Positions 39,371 to 51,191 of a stretch of 64,000 nucleotides of DNA are shown here, piece after piece. The DNA is from Rhopalosiphum padi. Its lineage: Eukaryota; Arthropoda; Insecta; Hemiptera; Aphididae. Each line of letters begins with the position of its first letter. Position 1 is the first letter of the stretch. The notes beneath the pieces are model-generated. The model was not told the origin of the DNA and made no database searches. It saw only the letters and a program-made list of their open reading frames with translations. The translations under genes were made by a program, and so were the position numbers. Location of the stretch: assembly GCF_020882245.1 (NCBI RefSeq), contig NC_083599.1:12330931-12394930 (forward strand), in the 5' to 3' direction.

Positions 39371-40748
39371 TTTATAAAAAAAAATTAAACATCTACTCAC
39401 TTAATTGAAAAATTATATCTGGAGCAACTAATATGGGTACATATCAAGACCGATAGCATAGCAAGTAGTACCTCGGAGACCGAGATAACACTTTCAGAAT
39501 TCAAAATGATTGATCAACCGATTATATAAATTTTCAAGTAAATATATAATTTATATGATCAATAATTATTGCGGTATAAGTTGATAGTAACTAACTGTTT
39601 GTTCTTATTATTTTGTTTGCTTTTAATTAATAAGCTAGGCGAGTTATAGTTACTAAAATATTAATACCTAAACCTAACCTTTTTTAGATATCTATAGTTT
39701 TTTTTTTTTATTTTTTTTAGGGCAAATTACTAAATTTTACGATTTTCGGTGAATACGTTTAGATTTACGTTTAGAGCAACTGTGGCGATGATTAATATAT
39801 TAAGTTTCTACAATAGTTTACCAGTATAAAAACTTCGCAATTTAACAATGAAGTTGTTGTATTTGAGATTTTAATCTAAAAGAGTATAGAAAATTGTATT
39901 ACCATTTATTATTAATTTAAAATATGTATCTAAAATATAACATAAGTTTAAGATAGATAAAGATAAATGTAAGATAATTTATCAAAAAAAAAAAAATAAT
40001 AAATAATAATTAATTAAGCTAAGTTTTTACCATTTAGAGATAAAGTCGTAAAGCAAATACTTGTAATCATACATTTCCTATAGACTATAATACGCATTTG
40101 TTTATCATTAATTTATTATTGTTAATTATATGTAATTAATTTATTAATGTCATATGGACAAGCCAAGCTAAGGGACGTGGTTTTGCAGCATGTAATATAC
40201 TAGTATCTAATATTCGTGAATAATAGACTGTATACTCAACTTATGTGTTAATTTGCATATTACATATAAAAATATGTAAATTGTCGCAGAAAAAATAAAT
40301 AAAAAAGTATTCATAGTTCATTTCATTAAACTTATAATTTACGAATTCTCGCAAATTTTAACAAAATAACTTGCGTTAAGCTTAAATTATTTATAATAAA
40401 AAATAACACAGTTGTATCTTCTATTATTCAAACGTTTTAACATTTTTCGATTATGAATACTTAATTGAAGACATTTAAAGTGTTAAACACTCTATTGTGG
40501 ATTAAAATAACGTAGGTAAATAAATAGATACAACATTATATAAATTTCAACGGGAAGTTGCGGTCTCACAAAATACATTAATTTCAAATTCCGACCAATA
40601 TTACATTATTAGGTACTAATAAATTGTCATAAATATGTATTGAATTATAATATGTTAACATTTTACACAAAACGTCATTAAATTATCTATATAAATCCGC
40701 TTAAAAATTCCCTCAACGATACGTTTATTAATTTCACTTTGTCGTCAG

Positions 40749-41011
40749 CGAATTACGTGTTTTGGAGAACTTTCATGGATTCTGTCGAACTGCCGACTAA
40801 AAAATTGAGAATACAGTTGGAGTATAATTCCGAGATACACAGTAAAACTTTATCAGATAGATGGATAGAGGGCTTGTCTATAAGTTATTCATATTTTAAT
40901 TTAGCTATTATTTCGTTATACGTTTGAGTAAGTATTTGACTGTTTCTCGACAACAAAAAAAAATAGTTTAAAAAATGATGAACGGTATCAGAGAGGAAAA
41001 GTACAAAATAC
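40749..41011 (+). pseudogene. Decayed copy of neprilysin exon F
   Basis: After a kept gtcgtcag acceptor-like sequence, the frame reads SANYVFWRTFMDSVELPTKK, then DRWIEGLSISYSYF and IISLYV, aligning with exon F of the intact gene 17 kb downstream. A TGA stands at 40925-40927, exactly where the intact exon has SLYV-R. Homology continues out of frame through ctgtttctcgac to ggtatcagagaggaaaag at about 40983-41001, and stops before the exon's 3' end and donor. No copies of neighbouring neprilysin exons were seen around it. It is a relic of a duplicated gene or exon and not part of the present reading frame. Confidence 0.8.
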
Positions 41012-42569
41012 ATAATTATTTTAATTTTTTTATTACCAACGTTATTATCGACGATTTACAAAAATGTGATTAAATTAACTAGCACGTTCGACGTCGCCCA
41101 TGATTTCGTAGGTTAAATTTTGTTGTGACGCGATGATTAGAGAACTCGAATCTAAAATTAACGAAAACTCAAACTAATTATAGATTCAAGTCTAGAGTTT
41201 ATTGTTTACAGTCGGTGTGTACGTGTCAGAATTTATTAAAATAAAATCGATAATAATTTTATTTAATGATGACGGATGCAAACGTACATGTAAACGCGTC
41301 ACTTTAGTCTCACTGGCCCAATGGAATAAACTCGATTGCAGACGCGTATATACGCGTCATCGGCGTTGAAAGTGCTAGGTACAGACGTATATTTTCTGAT
41401 GATAATATTATAATAATAAACTGCAATGAGTGCAATGCGATATAATAATACAATATAATAATTATTATAAACCTCAAACCTATCAACAACTTTAATTAAT
41501 CATAAATGCCAATGCAAATAATATATTATTAATATTTATTTTTAAATCAGCGTATGGTCCATCGTGTTGTTGGAGTCGTGTATGCTTATAATAATCATGA
41601 ATTTGTGTGTATGCTCATGGCTAAATTTGGGAGGGGGGGGGGTTAAAAAGATATTTTTAAATGTACGATGTTTATTTTATTATGATAGACAATTATTTGT
41701 TACACCTAAGTACAATACAATTGATTACAAGTACCATCAATTTTAGTTTTCTCATAATAAATAAATTCATAAATTCTAAAACTTTCGGGAAAACTTTTTG
41801 ATCCTCAAACCCCCATCCCTCCGTTAGTACAACCATAACATAAAACATGGTAATAAAATTATATATGTCACACTTATAACAATATTTGACTTTATAATAT
41901 ATAAATATACATAATATGGTGTATAATATCATAACCTCATTCACACAACTACACGACACATATTATTTGAAAAATATTCAAACAGATAAGATGACCACGT
42001 GGGCGTACTCGTTGGGGGGTGGGGATTTTATATTAATATTATCTCATCATTGTGTCAGTGAGATATATATAAAAGCACGTGGATATTGTGTCTCGAAATT
42101 TATTGCATTTCGCGATCGTCTAGTGTGCTTCGACGGATTAAGTTTACTTAAATCTACAACAATATAGGTATGTAAATAGTATATTAATTTTTATTATGCA
42201 TTTCAAAAATATTTATTAATGGTGAAACGTATTTTTATGCGAATCTTATATAATATAATAATAATATAATATATTTATTTTGCAAATAAGGAACACAATA
42301 TTTTAAAAATAAGACAAATAAATAATATGCAATACTCCCTGTAAGCATAGCTTGTATCTGTGACCTTTGTTGTGGAGCTAAAATAAACTTGTATACCTAT
42401 ACGAATTAATGAATTTTTTAAAATGCATATTTCGTTTATTTTTTATTTGAATAATTTTCAGTAGCGTCATTATAGATATTCGTTATTCACAATTAATAAT
42501 TTTTAAATACTTGCCCAATTTTTATTTTTGAGGTCAACTATGTGACACTTATTGCCGTCATAAAAACCA

Positions 42570-43030
42570 CTCTCTCTAAGTTTAAGACTCTTCATAAGTT
42601 GTTTATACTGATACCTAAATATTTTATAAAATGTAAAAGCATTTAATTTAAATTTTAAGCAATTTTTCTTTTATAAATGTTAAAAGTTAAAGTTTAGTCA
42701 AATAAAATAACTGCTTTATGTTTATTTTGTTGTGATTCAAAAATACTATTCTTGGAACCTTATAACTTTAACATTTATTATTATATTTAATATAGGTACT
42801 ACACAATGACATTCTTAAAGTATTTATATTAATTTTAAACAATTGTCTGTTTATACCATAGCCTAAGAACTTATTCACATTGTTCGACGGTAAGTCGGTT
42901 TTGACTTAAAACTTAAAAGTTAAATCAATTATATGATATACACGTAAATATCATATAATATTATGGTAATTAAATATTAATAATACAATGAATATGAATG
43001 CTATATTTTCATTGACAAAAAATTAATATA
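42570..43030 (+). repeat. Family A internal fragment (+)
   Basis: taggtactacacaatgacat, cttaaagtatttatattaat, tttaaacaattgtctgttta and acattgttcgacggtaagtc match the 3' half of the copy at 16473-17960. Confidence 0.4.
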
Positions 43031-43736
43031 ACATACCTTATTATTTATAGTTATTACTAAGGGTTTCTATGCATTTACACGTTTTTTCCTTAAGTCCAAA
43101 TTGATCAGTTGTCAGATATGTCCACGATTTGGCTTATTCTTGATTAAATAGTAAAATTTTTTTTGCATATTTTGAACATAATGCATATAATTGCATATAT
43201 ATACATTTTTGAGAATCTTGTTAATTTGGTATTTATTTAATGAACGTCTACTATAATTATTTTATTGGTTTATTTGTCGAATTTCCGTAAAGGCGATATA
43301 ATTGATAATTTCATTAAAATATTTACTTATATGTATTACTAAATAATAATTATAATTTAAGATATATGGTGGTGCCGTGATACTTTCACACACTTACGCA
43401 GCTACGCGTAGCACGTCCGAAATAATAAATAATATATGAATACTGATCAATGGTTAAATTAATGAAACTAATTTACACTGAACGTTACAATATTATCGTA
43501 TATATTATCGTCATTATTCCACGAGGCTATAATATAACATCGATAAAGTCTTATCAACAATTTTACAGTAAATTGCGCTACGGTTTGTTTTTTCTAATAT
43601 ATCAGAGTTTAATAAAAATATGCTATCTATTCGTAAAATCGTAATCTACCTATTATAACATTGAAAACATGACAAACGACTGACATCCGTCTTCTCATCG
43701 TAACAAATATATTACTGGTGTTATTTATTTTATTCG

Positions 43737-44182
43737 TTAAGAGGACGTTATACCCGCATGTGTTGTCTCTGTCGTCTTACTAATGTAGGCCATAGCAAAT
43801 TTTCGTTCAGCAGAACACATTTTTTGATGTTAGCTTTAATATTACGGTAAATTTACCTATTATCAAATTTAAAGGTAATAATATTATCTAGGGCACCTCA
43901 TAGGCTTTTATTGATATCTTAATTTTTAAGTGAGTTATGGTTATGTAAAATATTAAAACTTTAAAATGCTCGTGGCTCGCTTAAAAATTAAAATATATCA
44001 ATAAAAACCTATATGAAATGCCCTAGATAACATTATTACCTTTAAACTTGATAATAGGTAAATTGACTCTAATATTAAAGCTAACATCACAAAATGTGTT
44101 CTGCAAAACGAACATTTGCTATGATCTACTGATCTACATTAGTAAGACAGAGACAACGCATGCGGGTATAACGTCCTCTTAA
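43737..44182. mobile_element. TTAA-flanked near-palindromic MITE
   Basis: TTAA (43737-43740) is followed by GAGGACGTTATACCCGCATG, and the right end is the reverse complement of that (about 44159-44178), again followed by TTAA. The two arms of about 190 bases are inverted copies with a few mismatches and small indels, around a short centre near 43935-43985. No coding capacity. The TTAA duplication is typical of piggyBac-type insertion, so it is probably a non-autonomous fold-back element of that kind. Confidence 0.8.
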
Positions 44183-45628
44183 TGTAGAGCGTATATAGTC
44201 AAGCGTTAGTTTATTGGTTATATATTATTTTCCAAAAAATTATATAACTAAGATTTTCGGGGATTTTTAACGGAATATTATACGTCAAAAATGTGTGAGT
44301 TAAATCTAATAATTATTCCGACCTGTGTATCGGTTGTGCCTGCAGTATAAAAACTGTATTAATTTTTATTGTACAGCGTTTGTAATACATTTCGTTTTGG
44401 GGAGAACATCATCATATGAGTAAAAAAGGTATAAACGCATTGCCTCTCAACACATCAGCGATGAAATTCGTATATTTTAATCACGGGTTCCAACCAATTA
44501 TTAAATAAATAATAAATTATAATATAATATACATAGTACTTATAATAACGCCGTACCTTATCAAGTATTTTATATCAGTTTGGTAGAACATATAAAGCCT
44601 AATCGATATGGTAGGTATATAATGTATAGACTTTGTAGCATAGCCGCGGGTTTTTAATAACCGCGATGATGATAAACAACGGCTTGTCGGCCAAGAATCG
44701 AAGAAATATGATCATATTTTTAATATTGCGTAATATATCGTTACATAGAAAAATAATAATATCAGAGCCCGTGAAAGCAATAATTCCACTACCTAACGAA
44801 TACAGTGGGACGCAATTCGTTTATAGCTTTTTTACCGGACGCCACCAATGTGCCCCGCCCCGTTAGGTTTGATCCATTTTTATGTTACTCTCTTCATAAA
44901 TAATATTATCTTACGGTTGTCGATTACATAATTGTTTTTCGCGGCAACTTATACGTTGCATATCTAACAGAATAACGCACTAATCTGACGGCAGAAAAAA
45001 CATCATGACCAAATTATTGTACAAGCCGTCGACAATTTTAATTTTGGCATTTGTAATTATATTATTTATATTAAACTATACGAAGGTATAATTAACTACG
45101 AATATAAAATGATACAATAATATAATATAAATTCGCGTATGTTATGACTGTAAAACTCTTACTGAACGATAACTGAAACACGTGCTAATGTTCTAGGAAA
45201 CCACTCTTTATCTATTTTTTTTTGCCTAGCAAAGTCAAAGTTAATACAACTACAGACGAATTTATTGTCAATATTGCATTAACTTGGTTTTTTTTTTTTT
45301 TTTAGTTGATTTTAAAATAATGATTATAAAAATCTATTAAAAACATCAGCGATTTACAAGTGAACTAATATTATTTTATATAGGTACACTAAAATCGAAG
45401 TACAGCGATGTAGCAGTGTAGCACCACGATTTCGATCGAGCGGAAAAGGTTTTACGCCCATTTCCGATTCTATATAAGTTAATTAACAGTGAAGTTATTA
45501 ATTTTTTAAATAATCTACAAATGCGCACATAAATGTACAAAAGGAATTTTGCCAATTGGTCTGTAAACGACGAGTATAAATAACGAATTGAACAAAGTTG
45601 AACGTACATAAGAGGCTTAATTTTAATG

Positions 45629-45656
45629 GGCAACGAAGTGCACGGGGATAACTGCT
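45629..45656 (+). mobile_element. Fragment of the Helitron 3' terminus
   Basis: gcaacgaagtgcacggggat is nearly identical to the last part of the element at 36183-37022 (cgacgaagtgcacggggaca). Only this terminal piece is recognisable here. Confidence 0.45.
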
Positions 45657-45929
45657 ATGTTGTTTTCTCCCGCATAAGCTCAGAAAACTATTTATTTTAT
45701 ACATATATAGACCTGATCATAAATACGAATAATATAGTTTACAAAGAAATATTAGAAAATCGATAACAACTTTGAACTTTTGAGGAATACTTTTTAACAA
45801 ATATTTGGTCTGACACCGGTCATCCGTGCGAAAAAATATTTTTTTAAAAATGCTGCTTTTAAATAGTCAAAAATATTTGCACAGGCAACGCTGAGCGAAA
45901 CAGCTTTGTAAAGTCGATACGCCGGAAAC

Positions 45930-46040
45930 TCAGAAATATCGTGTATACACCAATACACCAAAAACAATTTTTACATACACGCGTTACGCTAAATGTTATT
46001 ATTAGGTAACAAAATTTAACATGGATGCATTTTGTACGGG
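45930..46040 (+). mobile_element. Internal fragment of the same Helitron family
   Basis: It shares the order of blocks with 36884-36997: agaaatatcgtgtatacacc, ctaaatgttattattag and ttaacatggatgcattttgt correspond to agatatcatctatacacacc, ctaaatgttagcattgttag and ttaacacgggtgcattttgt. The 3' terminus is missing after tacggg. Confidence 0.5.
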
Positions 46041-48078
46041 AATATTATATAGTATTTATATAAAAATCATGTACAAGTATTTTTTAAAAAAACTTAAAAT
46101 AAACATTTTTAGTTTTTAAAAACTTCTAATTTTAAATCGAAAACACATGAAATATTATATATATATATATGTGTGTGTGTTACGGGAAATTTGGAATATA
46201 CCGGTCAATGTGAACTGCAAGTACAAACATAATAATATTGATCATTTTATTTTTATTATTACCTATTTATTTGTACCACACTTGCATTTATATTTGTTTT
46301 GCAAAGCTGCGCACAACTTTACTGTACAAGTACGCCGATTATATCCTTGTCCTCCTAAATTAGAAAGGTTAGGTAAAAAGGATTTTAATACGTTGCGATT
46401 AGAGCAAGCCGCACTCAATTAATACTACCTACGCACGTACGAATTAGTGTCTTGTAAAGTACAAAATCTCGATTGGTTAGTTGAAAATATCAATGATTAT
46501 CGTTCATAAATAACCTATAATCACGCGTAAAATTAACTCGGACACTAGTCTCCTAGATTTTTAGTCCAAGTGTAGTGTAAGTTAAATATTTGACTCGGAC
46601 CACAAAATGTTTCGTTTTTAATTTTAAAATATGTATATTTTATTTCGACTATAATTCATTGCATGCCTTTCCGTTCGCCACTTTAATTGTACGGTATTAT
46701 CAATAATTGTTACTTATTTTATTTAATTGTTGTCTTTAATATCTACTAACACTTGTGTGTTTTCTTTTTAAACTGCTGTCATGCGTAGAATTAAATATAA
46801 ATATATTGTTGACTAGTTATATCAAGATAGCCATTACAGTATAGAACATCAATAATCCGGTCTGATTGTAGTGGGTAATGAAAGTGCGGATTAAACAAAA
46901 TAACGAAGAATCGTAATTATAAATTTAAATACTTATTAAGCAAATTCTAGCTAGACTAGTCTAGACAAATGGGGTCAAATGAGGTTTTACTATACTTTTA
47001 TCATTCCGATATGGCCATATGGGAAAACCTTAAATAGTATAATTGTTTCAAAATATGCGTAATATGTTAAAGTTTAATAAAACAAATAATTAATATCAAT
47101 AATATCATAGTTTATTACTCTGTTTGTATTCGCGGTGAACATTGCCCGGGCAGGTCCACATTGGCCACATCGGCCGACGGCCGTAATATATTATATATAC
47201 TTATAATAAATATGTATCGTAATGGTTGTGATAAACTGTTATGAGCTGATTGGACAGTTAAATCCTACGATTTTCAATCGCTATAATATAATAACAGCAT
47301 TATGTAACTTCGGAAAACAAAATTAAATTAAATTTTATAATTAAAATCATATCTCTACTCTTACAGTAGTTCATAATAAAACAAAAAAATAAATTATTTT
47401 TTATATTAAATTTAAATACCTTTTTATAGTAAGATAAGGTATTGACTTGAATGGTTATAACAATGTTATGAATAAATATTATAACTCGTAATAAGACTGA
47501 AATATTAATAATATAATAAATACAATTTACACGGCAAAGATTAAATCAACCTACCATAATACTAGTAATTAAAATAAATTAAATACATATATAGATTTCT
47601 GGTCACTGTAATATAATGTAAAACGAACGAGCGGATAACGCTGTCAAACTCGCCTATCTTATACTCCTTAATGCTTTTACAACTAATCTCTATCGTGACA
47701 TAAACAAAGTACCTAATCGCAATGGATATATTTTGTCAGTAGAAGAAAGAACGGAACAAAAAATTGTCTAAACTAAATTAAGTCAAAAGAACTATAAAAA
47801 TCTGAGCATTCCTTGTTAACACTCCAAAAAAGTATATAACCCAATAGGTTATATACGCATATATATTCAATGATTTATAAATTTAAAAAAAGTAAGTAAG
47901 CGAGTATCACCAACTGTGTGCTAAAATTTAAAATTTAAAGTATTGTCACGTCCAATGGTCGTGGATCGATTTTAATTTAAAAATTTAACTTAAAAATATA
48001 AAAACGGCAGGCAAGTGGGTACCGTAGGTTTGCTGTACATTAAGTGTTGATTAGGACACTATTATGGCCATTATGGGC

Positions 48079-49054
48079 GTGTTAAATTCGAATTCAATGA
48101 TAAATCATTGTATACGAAAAACGATTATGAGCGGAGTCAGACTGTCAACAATAATATCACAAACTATGTTTCATATGGTTTCTTGGTGTATCTACGTAAC
48201 TATTTAAATAATTTATTTTATTTTATTTTATTTTTAACAATACGGTACGTTGATATAAATTTATCCAAAAAGAATGTATTTATTTTTTTATTACCTAATA
48301 TTATTATACATATTTTTACCATATTATATAAACTTATAAAATAAAAAATGTAATAAAATATTTCTGTAAATACCGTAAACGGCGTAAACCAGTAAAAATA
48401 AGTTTATACTATAAATAGATAATATCTTAAATAAATTAATAATGTCATTGCGTGTAGTAAAATATATAATAATATAATATACAAAAAAAATTGATTCTCA
48501 CAATTATGGTTTTAAAATTTTAAATTAAAACAAAATAATTAATATCTTCATTTACTTTTAAATAAGCAATTTCGTTCAAGTTTTAACTTCAAATACGTAT
48601 AAAAAAATTGTGTATATTTTTTATGATTTTGTCAATATTTATTGAAAAAAAAAAATTGAAAATTTCTCATGCCTTTTTAAGCTTTTCGGTAGCTACCATG
48701 CCTTTACATAGCTTAAAAATATTGAAAATATTTTAAGAATGTTGCCGTAAAAAGAAAATTCTAGTATAAACATTTGATGAAAATTTCAAGTATATACGGT
48801 TTTTTGTTTTTGAGTTACGCTAAAGGTTAGATCAAACAACATTTTGTTGAAAGTTAGAAAAATTACTGAGAATTACTTCGACCGACCAAAATTGAAAATG
48901 CCGACAGCTAGTTCCAAATTTCTACCAGAATCAACCCCTACTTTTTAATTTCAAATCATTTTTATTATCCAAAATGTGATGGCAGATAATAGTTTAAAAA
49001 AAAAAACATCATTGCAAAATAAATGCTTTTGTCGCTCTATTCAGAATCTAAAAC
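48079..49054 (-). repeat. Family A copy (-)
   Basis: It opens with gtgttaaattcgaattcaat followed by gataaatcattgtatacg, and closes with catcattgcaaaataaatgc, ttttgtcgctctattcagaa and tctaaaa, so both ends of the family are present in reverse orientation. Confidence 0.55.
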
Positions 49055-49879
49055 GTATCATGAAGTATACTTAGTGATATATGTATAAGTTGATAGACCG
49101 TCTCAGCTTATATAATCATTTTTCATGTAAGTGTTATTGGGTATGATAAATAATTATTGTAATTATTGTTAGTCGCCCAACATTCAATAACCCACCTACA
49201 CCAAAATATAATATAAGACTTAGTATAATTGAACAAAATACGAGTATATACGAATCAGAATCTGCCGAATTCAAATATTATATTTTTAAACATCATATAT
49301 TATTACCGGTAGATATAGCGGAGACCCATCAACCACACGTACTGCAAATTCGTCTATAAGAAATGACAATATATTATACGTCATCGTCAGCACTTAAAAT
49401 GACCGATCAACCGGTCTTAGTGATTGAGTAAGTATAAAATGTTAATTAATAATTAATAGTTATTGTATAAGTGAGTAATATACAATATCATCATTACATC
49501 TCATTACCCATCACAGACATTATAATATAATATTACTATAATAACATACGATGATTATCATGATTAACTAACTAAAGGTATGTAAGCAACTTTACCGTTT
49601 CTATATAGTATATTAATACGCGAACCCAGATTATTCTAATAGAACGTGACGTCGGCCGCCAAGGATTTTATTTTTAGCGGGATTGCGGGTGTTTGGAATG
49701 TATTGAATACTGATAACGAATCCTCGGCGGATGACGTAGTACGCGACGCGTATCATTTGATTGCTGACATACCTAGTTATGATGATTATAATATGTTATT
49801 ATAGCAATATATATGCTTTTAAGATATTTATTGAGTCGAAATATTATTAAATTATACAGCATGAAGCATGATGTATAAA

Positions 49880-50800
49880 AAATAATCATATAAATATTTG
49901 GTGAAAACTCAAAGTATTCGTTTTGCATTATTCGAGTTGCACAAAAAAAACCGAATTTGTTAAAAACTGAATTTGCGCAAAAATTCCAGTTTTTCCTTTA
50001 TTCCATTTTTATGTTTTTTTAGTTATAATAAAAATTACTGACATTTTTTAATTTTGATTTCTTTAAAGAATAAACTAGAATCTTTATCTGACTTACTGTA
50101 CAAAACCACTCTCAAAGTTGAAAATCAAAGAATTTTGTCTACTACTTATCGTGTATTCATACGTTAATAAAAACATATTATTATAAATTCAATACAATTG
50201 CTACGCAAATCGATTATATTTTTTTGATATATTTTAAAACGAACAATATTAGGTACTCAACATTTTCACCAAATGTTTATGTCGCTCTCAATTACAGTAT
50301 AGTAACTCAATATTTGGGCTGTTATAAAATTTTTAATTTGTTTTGGTTTTTTTTTTTCTAAAAATGTAAATAAAAATTTTTTGCTGAGCCAAATTTCTAT
50401 AATATGTCATATAAAATTCTTCAAAAATAGTTTTTCAACTAATTTAAAAATATCGAAAATTCTTTTTTATAATAAACATTTAAGTTAGAATTATGTAAAA
50501 CATATAAAATCTCAAAAATTTGCAAATCATTGTATAGATAGAAAATCATAAAAAATGTATTTATTTCATTTTATATCTAAGATTACGATTTAAAAAATTA
50601 AAACAAGATAGAAGATATATTTTCTATTTTTTCTACATATAGTATAATTTAGCTATTTAAAGGAAAGTCCCATTAATTTTGATAAGCGTTTGAAGTTCAA
50701 ATTTTTACATGGATTATTTTCTTTAAAAAATTATTGATATTTTGTTGTGATTCAAAAATGATTAAATGTAGAATCTGTAGATACTTGCAATTTTTACAAA
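49880..50800 (-). repeat. Family A-derived sequence (-)
   Basis: cttactgtacaaaaccactc followed by tcaaagttgaaaatcaaaga, and earlier aatttgcgcaaaaattccag, resemble the reverse copy near 20400-20480. Boundaries are vague. Confidence 0.35.
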
Positions 50801-51060
50801 ATTCGTGAATATGATCAATGATCATTTTTAAATATTTTATATTAAATTTTTTTAATTGTTATAATGGTATATTGATATGTTATGAGAAATCTTGTACTCA
50901 TTTTTTTATATTTCAACAAAAATTTATCGTACAGAAATTGAATAAAAATCGAATATCTGTTATTAATAAATTAATATTCATCAGTATATGTATAGAAACC
51001 TACTTACATCAAATATAACATTTGTTTATCTTAGACTAATGGATTTTCGTTCTGTTTCAG

Positions 51061-51191
51061 AAAACCGACATGGTGGAAGAGAAGGACGAACAAGGAACGA
51101 TATCTGACCGTCGCCACCGCGGGAATGCTATTGGCGTCCGCTTTTCTAGCTTTGACCATGATGTACTTGAACCACGGCTGCAATAACACGG
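51061..51191 (+). CDS. Neprilysin exon A: juxtamembrane and transmembrane segment
   Basis: Acceptor ttctgtttcag ends at 51060. The first base completes a codon from an upstream exon, then KPTWWKRRTNKERYL leads into a hydrophobic span of about 22 residues ending TMMYLN. A Cys (NHGCNNT) follows on the outer side. The pattern of basic residues before the membrane span fits a type II (N-in) topology. Donor gtaaga is at 51192, phase 1. Confidence 0.88.

Larger units (their letters stand above)
41012..51060. other. Region between sff and neprilysin exon A, no supported gene
   Basis: It holds the MITE at 43737-44182, Helitron fragments and family A copies. The neprilysin 5' exon should lie here or further upstream, up to the sff 3' end, but no ATG exon with a phase-2 donor stood out. 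CpG-bearing patches at 41290-41400, 47130-47185 and 49640-49760 are candidates for its promoter. Confidence 0.4.

Noticed and set aside
44666..44866. Frame starting MMINNGLSAKNRRN as possible neprilysin 5' exon
   Set aside because: No basic juxtamembrane lead-in or phase-2 donor that would join exon A; no homology.
46147..46422. Frame ending with PPKLERLGKKDFNTLRLEQ
   Set aside because: The end looks protein-like, but the first half is microsatellite translation and I recognise no family; kept out for lack of support.
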